Source of the DNA: Pseudomonadota bacterium
Lineage (GTDB): Bacteria; Pseudomonadota; Alphaproteobacteria; Rhizobiales; Methylopilaceae
Length of the DNA: 12,307 nucleotides
Direction: 5' to 3'
Assembly (NCBI GenBank): GCA_023430145.1
Contig: JAEZCD010000046.1
Location: 1-12,307 of the forward strand
In this document: piece after piece, positions 5,524 through 12,307 of the stretch
How positions within the stretch are numbered: position 1 is the first letter of the stretch
Layout of the letters: each line of letters opens with the position of its first letter
Made by a program: the position numbers and the translations under genes
Notes under the pieces: generated by a model
Database searches by the model: none
Seen by the model: the letters and a program-made list of their open reading frames with translations, nothing else
Told to the model about the DNA's origin: nothing

Positions 5524-5940
5524 ATGAAGATGCTGTTAGCGACACTGATGTTGTGGTTGTCAGCGAACTTCGACCTTCCACAAACACTGGAGCAGCCTAA
5601 GCTAGAACTGGTCTCGGCAAAGGACCTTATCGCCAAGGCAGACAGCGGATTGCCTCATAACACGTCCCACGAAATCGAGGCTATCTACGATCCTCGAGTG
5701 AAGACGATCTTTCTATCCGACCGCTGGAGCGGCAACACGCCGGCCGAGCTGTCGATCATCGTGCACGAGCTAGTGCATCACCTGCAGCACCAGGGAGGTC
5801 TTAAATTTGCGTGCAACGCGGCGCGTGAGGAGCTTGCCTATGCTGCACAGGAAAAGTGGCTAGGATTATTCGGCGAGAGCCTCGCCACGACCTTCGGCCT
5901 CGACCCTATGACGCTCAAGCTGAAATCGATGTGTCTGTAA
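5524..5940 (+). CDS. Small HExxH metallopeptidase-like protein (DUF6647-like)
   Basis: This encodes 138 residues from an ATG 6 bases after GGAGG. The start MKMLLATLMLWLSA looks like a short signal peptide or membrane anchor, so it may act in the periplasm. The zinc-binding motif is HELVHH (81-86), preceded by KTIFLSDRWSGNTPAELSIIVHE and followed by an ALxY-type segment REELAYAAQEKWL, the layout of small DUF6647-like metallopeptidase domains. That family name is from memory and not certain. Lower GC and more A/T-ending codons than its neighbours hint at separate acquisition. It runs toward the opposite-strand dehydrogenase gene with only 21 bases between the stops. It could be a maturation protease for the upstream peptide locus, but nothing beyond nearness supports that. 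Confidence 0.75.
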   Translation: MKMLLATLMLWLSANFDLPQTLEQPKLELVSAKDLIAKADSGLPHNTSHEIEAIYDPRVKTIFLSDRWSGNTPAELSIIVHELVHHLQHQGGLKFACNAAREELAYAAQEKWLGLFGESLATTFGLDPMTLKLKSMCL

Positions 5941-5961
5941 TCGTGGCCCTGACGCGCCGGC

Positions 5962-6702
5962 TCACGGCATGAACATGCCGCCGCTGACGTGCAGGCTCTG
6001 GCCGGTGATGAAGGCCGAGTCCGGCCGCGCCAGGAAGACGACGGCGTCCGCCACCTCCTCGACCGTGCCTTTCCGGCCGACCAGCGTTTCGCCGTGCGAG
6101 CCGGTGCCGGAGGTGACCGAGCGCTGGCCGCCGATCTGACCAGGGACGACGCAGTTCACGGTGATGCCGGCTTGCGCGAACTCGGTGGCGAGCGCCCGCG
6201 TCAGGCCGACGAGCCCGGTCTTGGCGGCGATCACGTGCGCGCGGTTCGGCGCCCCGAGATGGGCGCTGACGCCGCCGATATTGACGATGCGGCCATAGCC
6301 CGCCGCCACCATCGCCGGCATCACCGCCCGGCAGCAGTTGAAGGCGCCGTCGAGGATGATCCCGGTCACCTGCCGCCAGGCGGCGAGATCGAGCGTCGTG
6401 AACGGGTCGTCGCGGCGGATGGCGGCGTTGTTGACGAGAATGTCGATGCGGCCGAACGCCTTGAGCGCGTCGTCCACCATCGCCTGCACCGCCCGCTCGT
6501 CGGTGACGTCGGCGAGCCGCACGAGCGCGCGGCCGCCCGCCTCCTCGATCTCCCGCCGGACCGCCTCGGCCTCGTCGGCGGAGCTTTTCGCATTGACGAC
6601 GATCGCCGCGCCCCCCGCCGCCAGCTTCAGCGCCGTCGCGCGGCCGATGCGCCGCACGCCGCCGGTGACGATCGCCACCTGGCCTTCGAACTCCCCCGGC
6701 AC
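5962..6702 (-). CDS. Short-chain dehydrogenase/reductase with non-canonical active site
   Basis: This encodes 246 residues. I chose the GTG at 6702, which has GAGGGG 6 bases upstream and starts 10 bases after the MmgE/PrpD stop; a longer open frame runs into that gene and adds an Arg/Ser-rich non-family tail. The Rossmann motif TGGVRRIG (13-20), NNAA (91-94) and the C-terminal ITGQSLHVSGG are typical of the SDR family. The active site is odd: aligned by eye to FabG, the catalytic Ser position is Gly144 (a Ser lies at 146) and the Tyr of YxxxK is Val157, in HVIAAK, with Lys161 kept. SDRs with an HVxxAK motif may form their own subgroup, but I cannot confirm this. It is last in the transporter operon and may oxidise or reduce a catabolic intermediate. 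Confidence 0.88.
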   Translation of the reverse strand: MPGEFEGQVAIVTGGVRRIGRATALKLAAGGAAIVVNAKSSADEAEAVRREIEEAGGRALVRLADVTDERAVQAMVDDALKAFGRIDILVNNAAIRRDDPFTTLDLAAWRQVTGIILDGAFNCCRAVMPAMVAAGYGRIVNIGGVSAHLGAPNRAHVIAAKTGLVGLTRALATEFAQAGITVNCVVPGQIGGQRSVTSGTGSHGETLVGRKGTVEEVADAVVFLARPDSAFITGQSLHVSGGMFMP

Positions 6703-6712
6703 GATCGGCCCC

Positions 6713-8086
6713 TCAGAGCCGCGCGGCGGACAGGTCGACCGCGCCGCCAGCCGCGATCGTGGCGAGCGCGCCCCGGATCGCCTCGCCCTCCGCCTTGCCG
6801 AAGCCCGCGAAGCGGAGATTGGCATCGAACTTGGCGGCGAGCTCCTCGGACGACAGCGGCTCGCGCTGGCCACCGCGCATCCAGGGCTGCCGGAACTCCT
6901 TCACGCTGCCGTCCTTCAGCGTCGCCCTCAGGTGGCCGGTGAAGTTCCTCGGGTACTCGTCGTCGGGGTCGATCTCGAACGAGATCTTTTGCGCCAGCGC
7001 CCGCACCGCGGCATCCTGCACCCGCTCGTCGGTGAACTGGCCGAGCCCGGCCTCGCCGTCGATGAAGCCGACCGCCATGCAGTAGGGCGTGGAGAACTTT
7101 CCCGCATAGCCGTTCGGCGGGTTGTGCTTCTTCGCGAGCGGCTCCCAGAGGCGATGCACCGTCCCCTCGCCGACCTTGCAGGTGATGGCGACGATGTCGT
7201 CCGCCTTCACGCCGCTCCTCGCCAGCATCAGCGCGCAGTCGATAAAGGGCTGCGTCATGGTTCCGCAGGCATAGGGCTTGAACGCCAGCGTCTCGAGCAC
7301 CCAGGCCGCGCCGAGGTTCTCCAGCAGCGGCTCGAAGTTCGGCGTCTTCGAGGGCGCGAAGGCCTTGTAGAAGCCGTGGGAACCGTCGAACACGGTGATC
7401 GGGCCGGTGAAGCCGGCTTCCGCGAGCAGCGCCGCGCGGAGGCCCTGCTGCGCGGCGTTGCCGGCATGCAGGCGCTTGGTCGAGCTGCCGTCGGCGAGAT
7501 ATTCGATGATGCCCGAGGCGAGGCTGCCGGAGATTCCCAGCGCCCGGCCGATGATCTCGGCCGACAGCCCGAGCGCGGCGCCGACGCCGGCGGCAGCCGC
7601 CGGGGCGCCGAACACCGCGGTCGGGTGGAAGCCGGCCTTGTGGGTCGCCTGCGGCGCGACGAGGCTCATCCGGCACATCACCTCGGTGCCGACCGCGATA
7701 CCGCGCATCGCCGCCGCGCCGGACAGACCGCGCTGTTCGGCGACTGCGAGAACCGCCGGCACCACCACGGCGCCGGCATGTACCGGGCCGCCCTCGAAGG
7801 TGTCGTCGTAATCCTCGCCATGCGCGGCGGTGCCGTTGACGAGGGCGGCGTCGTACATGCCGAAGCCGCGGGCATGCCCCCAGGCCGTGCAGGCCCCCTG
7901 CCCGACCGCGCTCGCGATCGTCGCCTGCACGTAGTCGGTGTCGCGGGCGGCGATGGCGAGGCCGACGATGTCGACGACGAGGCTCTTGCACACCGCCTCG
8001 GCGGCGGCCGACGGCCGGGCGGCGGCGGCGAAGTCGGCGATGCGGCTCGCGACCGCCGGGCCGGGCGGAGAGACGTGCTCGTTCAT
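6713..8086 (-). CDS. MmgE/PrpD family protein (first copy)
   Basis: This encodes 457 residues, about the family's usual length, from an ATG at 8086 with AAGGA 9 bases upstream. The start overlaps the TctA stop (ATGA, 8083-8086), so the two are translationally coupled. Family features: HGEDYDDT (89-96), the following GGPVHAGAVVVPA, FHPTAVFG (153-160), and the GSHGFYKAF segment. The family covers 2-methylcitrate dehydratase, cis-aconitate decarboxylase and related lyases or isomerases acting on small polycarboxylates in the cytoplasm. Coupling to a TctCBA transporter suggests it acts on the imported acid or its product. There is no methylcitrate synthase or isocitrate lyase-type gene nearby, so calling it prpD would be unsafe. 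Confidence 0.92.
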   Translation of the reverse strand: MNEHVSPPGPAVASRIADFAAAARPSAAAEAVCKSLVVDIVGLAIAARDTDYVQATIASAVGQGACTAWGHARGFGMYDAALVNGTAAHGEDYDDTFEGGPVHAGAVVVPAVLAVAEQRGLSGAAAMRGIAVGTEVMCRMSLVAPQATHKAGFHPTAVFGAPAAAAGVGAALGLSAEIIGRALGISGSLASGIIEYLADGSSTKRLHAGNAAQQGLRAALLAEAGFTGPITVFDGSHGFYKAFAPSKTPNFEPLLENLGAAWVLETLAFKPYACGTMTQPFIDCALMLARSGVKADDIVAITCKVGEGTVHRLWEPLAKKHNPPNGYAGKFSTPYCMAVGFIDGEAGLGQFTDERVQDAAVRALAQKISFEIDPDDEYPRNFTGHLRATLKDGSVKEFRQPWMRGGQREPLSSEELAAKFDANLRFAGFGKAEGEAIRGALATIAAGGAVDLSAARL

Positions 8087-9579
8087 GCGGAGGCTTCCTT
8101 CAGCTTGGCTCTTCGCGCGTCGCGCACCTCGCGGAAGATCGAGAAGACGACGAACACGAGCGATGTGAGCAGCAGGCCGACGGCGATCGGGTCCTCGAGG
8201 AAGATCCCGTGGTCGCCGCCGGACAAGACGAGCGAGCGCCGGTAGCTCGATTCGACGAGGTGCCCGAGCACGACGCCGAGAATCATCGGCAGCACCGGGA
8301 AGCTCGCGATGCGCATGAAATAGCCGCCGAGACCGATGGCGAGCGCGAGCCCGAGGTCGAAGGTGCTGTTGTTGAGCGAGATCAGCCCGGAAAGAATGAG
8401 GGCGAAGATGAAGCCGGACAGGAACGGCTGCGGCCGGTTCACAAGCCAGATGCAGGCCGGGAGCATGATGATGCCGACGCCGATCTGGGCGATGATGGCG
8501 ATGAACGAGCCGAGGTAGAGGCTGTCGATGACGTGCGGGTTCTGCTCGAACAGGCGCGGCCCCGGCAAGAGGCCGTGGATGAGCAGGCCGCCGAGCAGCA
8601 CCGCGGTCGAGTTCGAGCTCGGAATGCCGAAGCTGAGCAGCGGAATGAGCGTGGTGCTCGCGGTCGTGTTGTTCGCCGTCTCGGGCGCGGCGACGCCCTC
8701 CTCGGCACCCTTGCCGAATTTCTCGGGCTCCTTCGACCAGCGCTTGGCCTCGTTGTAGGACATGAAGGCGGCGATCGAGCCGCCGCCCCCCGGCGTCAGG
8801 CCCTCGAACAGGCCGAAGATGCAGCCGATGAGCTGCGAGCGGCGGAGCTTCTTCATCATCGCCCAGCTCGGCAGCTTGATGCGCACCGAGGAGGTGAGCC
8901 GGCCGACGCCGCCCGTGCCGGACTGGCTCATCAGCTCGGCGATGGCGAAGAGGCCGATCATGACGAGCACCGGCTCGATGCCGCTCAAAAGATCCGGCAG
9001 GCCGAACGTGAAGCGGTTCACGCCGTCGATCGGATCGGTGCCGACGGTGGCGATCATCAGGCCGACGAACGCGGAGGCGAGGCCGCGCAGGAGCGAGCCG
9101 CCCGTCGTCGAGGCGATGACGCTGAGGCCGAGCACGCCGAGCGCGAAATAGGAGGTGGGCCTGAAGGCGAGCGCGAGCCAGGACAGGGGCTCGGTCATCA
9201 GCACCAGCATGGTGAGGCCGAACAGGCTGCCGACGACGCCGCACATCAGCGAGATGCCGAGCGCCTCACCGGCGCGCCCCTGCCGGTTCAGCTCGTAGCC
9301 GTCGATGACCGTCGCGGCCGCCGAGTTGGTGCCGGGCGTGCGGATCAGGATCGCCGGGATCGAGCCGCCATACTCGGCGCCGATGTAGACGCAGGCCAGC
9401 ATGGCGATCGCCATGGCCGGGTCCATCGTGTAGGTGAACGGCAGGATCAGCGCCATGGTGATGGACGCCGATATGCCGGGCAGCGCGCCGCCGAGGATTC
9501 CCCAGACGAGACCGAGGATGGAGAAGAAGATCAGCGGCGTTCCCACCAGGAGGTGGACGATGTCGCGCAGCGTCTCCAT
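8083..9579 (-). CDS. tctA: Tripartite tricarboxylate transporter large permease, TctA type
   Basis: This encodes 498 residues, the usual TctA length, with about 11-12 hydrophobic segments. Hallmarks are LPGISASITMALILPFTY near the N-terminus, the IRTPGTNSAAATVIDGYEL stretch, and the repeated half-site GLTPGGGGSIAAFMSYNEAK followed by KGAEEGVAAPETANN. TctA is the large inner-membrane subunit that carries the substrate through with an ion gradient. Its ATG shares its A with the last base of the tctB stop (TGATG, 9577-9581), and its own TGA overlaps the start of the next gene by four bases. The substrate cannot be deduced from the permease. Confidence 0.96.
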   Translation of the reverse strand: METLRDIVHLLVGTPLIFFSILGLVWGILGGALPGISASITMALILPFTYTMDPAMAIAMLACVYIGAEYGGSIPAILIRTPGTNSAAATVIDGYELNRQGRAGEALGISLMCGVVGSLFGLTMLVLMTEPLSWLALAFRPTSYFALGVLGLSVIASTTGGSLLRGLASAFVGLMIATVGTDPIDGVNRFTFGLPDLLSGIEPVLVMIGLFAIAELMSQSGTGGVGRLTSSVRIKLPSWAMMKKLRRSQLIGCIFGLFEGLTPGGGGSIAAFMSYNEAKRWSKEPEKFGKGAEEGVAAPETANNTTASTTLIPLLSFGIPSSNSTAVLLGGLLIHGLLPGPRLFEQNPHVIDSLYLGSFIAIIAQIGVGIIMLPACIWLVNRPQPFLSGFIFALILSGLISLNNSTFDLGLALAIGLGGYFMRIASFPVLPMILGVVLGHLVESSYRRSLVLSGGDHGIFLEDPIAVGLLLTSLVFVVFSIFREVRDARRAKLKEASA

Positions 9580-10049
9580 CAGAGGAGGCTTCCCAGGAGG
9601 CCGGGCGGCTGCTGGACGCCGAGCAGCTTGACGAACACCGCCCAGAAGAACAGCGCGCCGCCGAGCGCCACGGCCGGCACCTTCCAGTCGCGCGCGGCCC
9701 CCTCGTAGAGGGCGATGCCGGCGAGAAGAAGCGCGATGGCGACGAGATAGCCGACGACGGGCAGGAGGACGATGTAGGCGACGCCGAAGAGGAGGAAGCC
9801 GATCGCGCGCGGCGGCGAGGCGACGGTCTCCTCCTCGCCGATGGGCCGCCCGGTCGACCGCAGCATGGCGATGCCGCCGCGGACGACGAGCAGGGCGCCG
9901 ACGCCGAAGGCGCCGATCGCCAGCAGCGTCGGCAGCCCGTCGGCGCCGACCTCGTCCGACAGCGAGCTATGGGCGATCGAGCCGATCGCCCACCAATAGA
10001 ACCCGGTGACGGCGAGCAGCACGAGCCCGCCGAGAAAATCTTTGTTCAT
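9579..10049 (-). CDS. tctB: Tripartite tricarboxylate transporter small permease, TctB type
   Basis: This encodes 156 residues with four hydrophobic segments: about 6-25, 38-58, 80-112 (probably two helices) and 126-145. That is the usual size and layout of the poorly conserved TctB subunit. It lies between the binding-protein and TctA genes and is one base from exclusive with tctA. The assignment rests on position and topology more than on motifs. Confidence 0.92.
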   Translation of the reverse strand: MNKDFLGGLVLLAVTGFYWWAIGSIAHSSLSDEVGADGLPTLLAIGAFGVGALLVVRGGIAMLRSTGRPIGEEETVASPPRAIGFLLFGVAYIVLLPVVGYLVAIALLLAGIALYEGAARDWKVPAVALGGALFFWAVFVKLLGVQQPPGLLGSLL

Positions 10050-10064
10050 CGGATGCCTGCCGGG

Positions 10065-10091
10065 CGGCCGGCCGGCGCGGAAGGCCGGCCG
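10065..10091 (-). promoter_or_regulatory. Intercistronic hairpin between tctC and tctB
   Basis: CGGCCGGCC (10065-10073) and GGCCGGCCG (10083-10091) form a 9-bp GC-only stem with a 9-base loop in the 54-base gap between the two genes. There is no T-tract. Such hairpins often protect the upstream binding-protein mRNA and lower the level of the permease message; that role is inferred from position. Confidence 0.5.
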
Positions 10092-10103
10092 GACGATGCG
10101 GTC

Positions 10104-11066
10104 CTATTTGACGGCGCCGGTTTCCTTCAGGAAGGCTTCCGTCTTGCCGCCGAAATCGGCGATGAAGCCGACATACTCCTTGTGCGGCATGAAGTTCGGC
10201 ACCAGCACTTCCGCCTTGTAGGCCTTGCTGTAGTCCGGATCGGCGAGCAGCTTCGGGATCGCCTCGTCCCACGCCTTCGTCACCTCGGCGGGCAGGCCCT
10301 TGGGGCCGGCGAGGCCGCGGAATTTCACGAGCGCAATGTCGTAGCCCGACTCCTTCACCGTCGGCACGTCCGGATATTGCGGGATGCGCTGCGGATTGAA
10401 GGTGGCGAGCAGGCGGATCTTACCGGCCTCGAGCTGCGAGCGGATCTCCTGGATCTCGCCGATGCCGGCGTCGAGCGTGCCGTTCAGCACGTTCAGCATC
10501 ATGTCGCCGCCGCCCTCGTGCGTGACGACCGCGGTGTTGGGGACGCCCGCCGCCCGCTTCAACTGCTCCGCCGCCTGGCGCTCGAGCGAGGCCGGGTTGG
10601 CGGCACCCCACTTGCCGCGCTCCTTCTTGGCGTGATCGATGAGGTCCGCGAACGTCTTGAAGGGACCGTCGGCACGCGTATAGATCACCTCGCTGTCGGC
10701 GAAGATGTTGGCGAGCGGCTCGAGGTCCTTGTAGGTCGCCTGCGGCTTGCTCATCAGCGAGGTGTAGACGTAGGTCGGCGTCGTCGCGTAGAAGACGCTG
10801 CCGTCGGCCGGCGCGCTGGCGAGACGGGCCATGGCCTTGGCGCCGCTGCCGCCGGACACGTTCTCGACGACGAAGGTGGCGCCGATATACTTGCCGAGGT
10901 GCTTCGACATCTCGCGCAGGAAGACGTCGCTGCCGCCACCCGGGCTCGAATGCGTGATGAGGGTGACGACCTTGTGCGGATAGGCGACGGGCTCAGCGAC
11001 CGCCGTTCCGAGCATGGCGCACAGTCCGATCGCGGCTGCGCCGGCCGCCTTGGTCCAGGCTGTCAT
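10104..11066 (-). CDS. tctC: Tripartite tricarboxylate transporter substrate-binding protein, TctC/Bug type
   Basis: This encodes 320 residues from an ATG at 11066, 6 or so bases after AAGGGAGAG; a longer frame adds a charged, Arg-rich stretch before the signal peptide and is rejected. The signal peptide MTAWTKAAGAAAIGLCAMLG ends near AVA (22-24), so the mature protein is periplasmic. Family features: the YPHKVVTLITHSSPGGGSD strand-loop at the mature N-terminus, VVENVSGGSGAKAMARLA, and a C-terminal half with GLAGPKGLPAEV. Bug-type proteins bind small organic acids and hand them to TctAB. The ligand is unknown here. It is preceded by an MmgE/PrpD gene 58 bases upstream, probably in the same transcript. 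Confidence 0.95.
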   Translation of the reverse strand: MTAWTKAAGAAAIGLCAMLGTAVAEPVAYPHKVVTLITHSSPGGGSDVFLREMSKHLGKYIGATFVVENVSGGSGAKAMARLASAPADGSVFYATTPTYVYTSLMSKPQATYKDLEPLANIFADSEVIYTRADGPFKTFADLIDHAKKERGKWGAANPASLERQAAEQLKRAAGVPNTAVVTHEGGGDMMLNVLNGTLDAGIGEIQEIRSQLEAGKIRLLATFNPQRIPQYPDVPTVKESGYDIALVKFRGLAGPKGLPAEVTKAWDEAIPKLLADPDYSKAYKAEVLVPNFMPHKEYVGFIADFGGKTEAFLKETGAVK

Positions 11067-11124
11067 CAGTCTCTCCCTTGTTGTGCGCCGCCTTCTCGCG
11101 GGCGGTCGCTCCATGGCTGTCGAT

Positions 11125-12307
11125 CTATTCGGCGGCGATCTCGGTCGCCGGCTCCGTCTCTTTGGCGATGAGCGCGGTCAGCCGGCGGACGTCGGCGCCG
11201 GCGTCGAAGCCGCGGACGATGTCCACCACCTCGTCCTGCTCGCGCCTCTCCAGCACGCCCTCCGCGCACATGCGGAACTTCTCCTCGAGATCGGCGTCGC
11301 TGATCGGGTTCGACGGTCCGCCACGATAGCGCTCGTCGGCCCATTGCACGAGCGTGCGGCCATCGGTCGTCTCAACCTCGATGCGCGAGCGGATCTTGTC
11401 GTATCCGGCGCCGTCGATCTCGGGATCGAGGATCACCTGCGTGCGGCGCTGCAGATCCTGCATCGCCTCGCCGGCAACGAAGGCGTCCTCGAATTCGTGG
11501 TGGCTCGCGCGCCGGCAGAGCACGATCATCGACAGCAGCGCCGGCATCGAGAATTTCGCCTGCAGATGGTTTTTCGCGATCGGATAGCGGATCGGCTCGG
11601 TGATGTTGCGGCCGGCATAGAAGCGCACCGCCCGCACCTCTTCGGGCTTGAGGTCGTGGTCGCGGACGAGCTTCAGCATCGCGTCCATCGACTGATGCGT
11701 CAGGATGCCGGACGGGAACGGCTTGATGCTGATGCCTGGCTCGACGATCGTCAGCGGATCGCCGAAGCCGGCCTCCGCCTTCTCCTCGGTGTAGCCCTCG
11801 CCCATCACGGCGAAGAAGCCCCAGGGCCCGTCGAGCGCGGTGGGATCGGCGGTGAAGCCGCGCGCGGCGAGCATCGCCGCGGTCACCCCATTCTCGGCCG
11901 CACGGCCGACATGCAGCGGCTTCGTCATGGTGCCGAAATTGCAGCGGATGCCGGCGGCGAGGCTGGCGGCGATGCCGATTGCGTTGCCGAGTTTCTCGCG
12001 GTCGAGGCCGAGCAGCTTGGCGGTCGCGATGCAGGAGCCGAAGGTGCCGACGGTGCCGCTCGAATGGTGGCCGCGGCGATAGTGGCGCGGCTTCATCCAT
12101 TCGGAGATCTTGCACTCGACCTCGAAGCCGAGCTGGAAGGCGAGCATGACCGTCCGCCCGTCGTCGATGCCGAGCTTCTCCGCCGTCACCAGCGCCGCCG
12201 TCAGCGGCGGCACGGACGGGTGTGTCAGCAGCCCGTAGACGTGCTCGGGATCGTGGCTGACCTGCGTGTCGTCCCAGTCGTGGGGGGGGGGGGGGGGGGC
12301 GCGGCCG
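11125..12307 (-). CDS. MmgE/PrpD family protein (second copy), 5'-truncated
   Basis: The visible frame runs from the stop TAG (11125-11127) to the window edge, about 394 codons; the start lies beyond 12307. A GTG at 12213 is internal, because homologous sequence continues to its right as HDWDDTQVSHDPEHVYGLLTH, which carries the family's H-x-DYDDT-type motif. Other features are GHHSSGTVGTFGSC, NFGTMTKPLHVGRAAENGV and SIKPFPSGILTHQSMDA. It differs strongly from the first copy, so the two are old paralogs with probably different substrates or steps. Beyond codon HDWDD the frame reads into a run of 18 G (C on this strand), giving Pro residues that do not fit the family; this is probably a sequence end artefact. 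Confidence 0.9.
   Translation of the reverse strand, partial: GRAPPPPPHDWDDTQVSHDPEHVYGLLTHPSVPPLTAALVTAEKLGIDDGRTVMLAFQLGFEVECKISEWMKPRHYRRGHHSSGTVGTFGSCIATAKLLGLDREKLGNAIGIAASLAAGIRCNFGTMTKPLHVGRAAENGVTAAMLAARGFTADPTALDGPWGFFAVMGEGYTEEKAEAGFGDPLTIVEPGISIKPFPSGILTHQSMDAMLKLVRDHDLKPEEVRAVRFYAGRNITEPIRYPIAKNHLQAKFSMPALLSMIVLCRRASHHEFEDAFVAGEAMQDLQRRTQVILDPEIDGAGYDKIRSRIEVETTDGRTLVQWADERYRGGPSNPISDADLEEKFRMCAEGVLERREQDEVVDIVRGFDAGADVRRLTALIAKETEPATEIAAE
12282..12307. other. 18-base G run and GCGGCCG end, likely contig-end artefact
   Basis: Eighteen consecutive G (12282-12299) are followed by C and GCGGCCG at the very end of the window. On the coding strand this reads as five prolines directly before HDWDDT, where the family normally has conserved residues. 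A homopolymer of this length at a fragment end is more like a sequencing or assembly error than gene sequence. Confidence 0.7.

Noticed and set aside
8209..9708. 499-codon open frame on the + strand
   Set aside because: It is antisense to tctA and tctB, which have clear family motifs and membrane segments; the product is a low-complexity charged sequence.
12211..12213. GTG at 12213 as the start of the second MmgE/PrpD protein
   Set aside because: Family-like sequence with a DWDDT motif continues in frame to its right, so the true start lies beyond the window.

Overview
This is a GC-rich, densely coding stretch of bacterial chromosome. The codon use, the dispersed palindromic repeats and a full tripartite tricarboxylate transporter set suggest an alphaproteobacterium, most likely of the Hyphomicrobiales (Rhizobiales). 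That placement is an inference from style, not from a marker gene. The right edge looks like a contig end, because an 18-base G run interrupts a gene there.

Left part (1-1453, + strand): a palindromic repeat, then a small four-cysteine protein translationally coupled to a CobW/COG0523 metallochaperone GTPase. A second palindromic repeat supplies the CobW C-terminus and stop codon.

Centre-left (1570-4697) is the most interesting part. A divergent ATP-grasp enzyme (- strand) faces a 267-residue protein made almost wholly of ten in-frame repeats around LPLATxGLxVG, each with an invariant Thr and Lys. Downstream of the repeat protein, after a terminator-like hairpin, lies an HExxH protein that resembles the peptide-modifying mod_HExxH / aKG-HExxH-type peptide beta-hydroxylase family. 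A ligase-fold enzyme, a multi-core substrate and a peptide hydroxylase together look like an undescribed RiPP (ribosomally made, modified peptide) locus. No transporter or dedicated protease is visible with it.

Middle (4698-5940): a repeat hairpin, a decayed C-terminal fragment of an AraC/GlxA-type regulator, about 550 bases with no recognisable gene, and a small HExxH metallopeptidase-like protein of lower GC than its neighbours.

Right part (5962-12307, - strand): a tightly packed operon read right to left: MmgE/PrpD protein (5'-truncated by the window edge), TctC-type binding protein, TctB, TctA, second MmgE/PrpD protein, and a short-chain dehydrogenase whose catalytic Ser and Tyr positions are not canonical. 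Overlapping or near-contiguous stops and starts join most of these genes. The layout suggests capture, uptake and catabolism of a carboxylic acid whose identity the sequence does not reveal.
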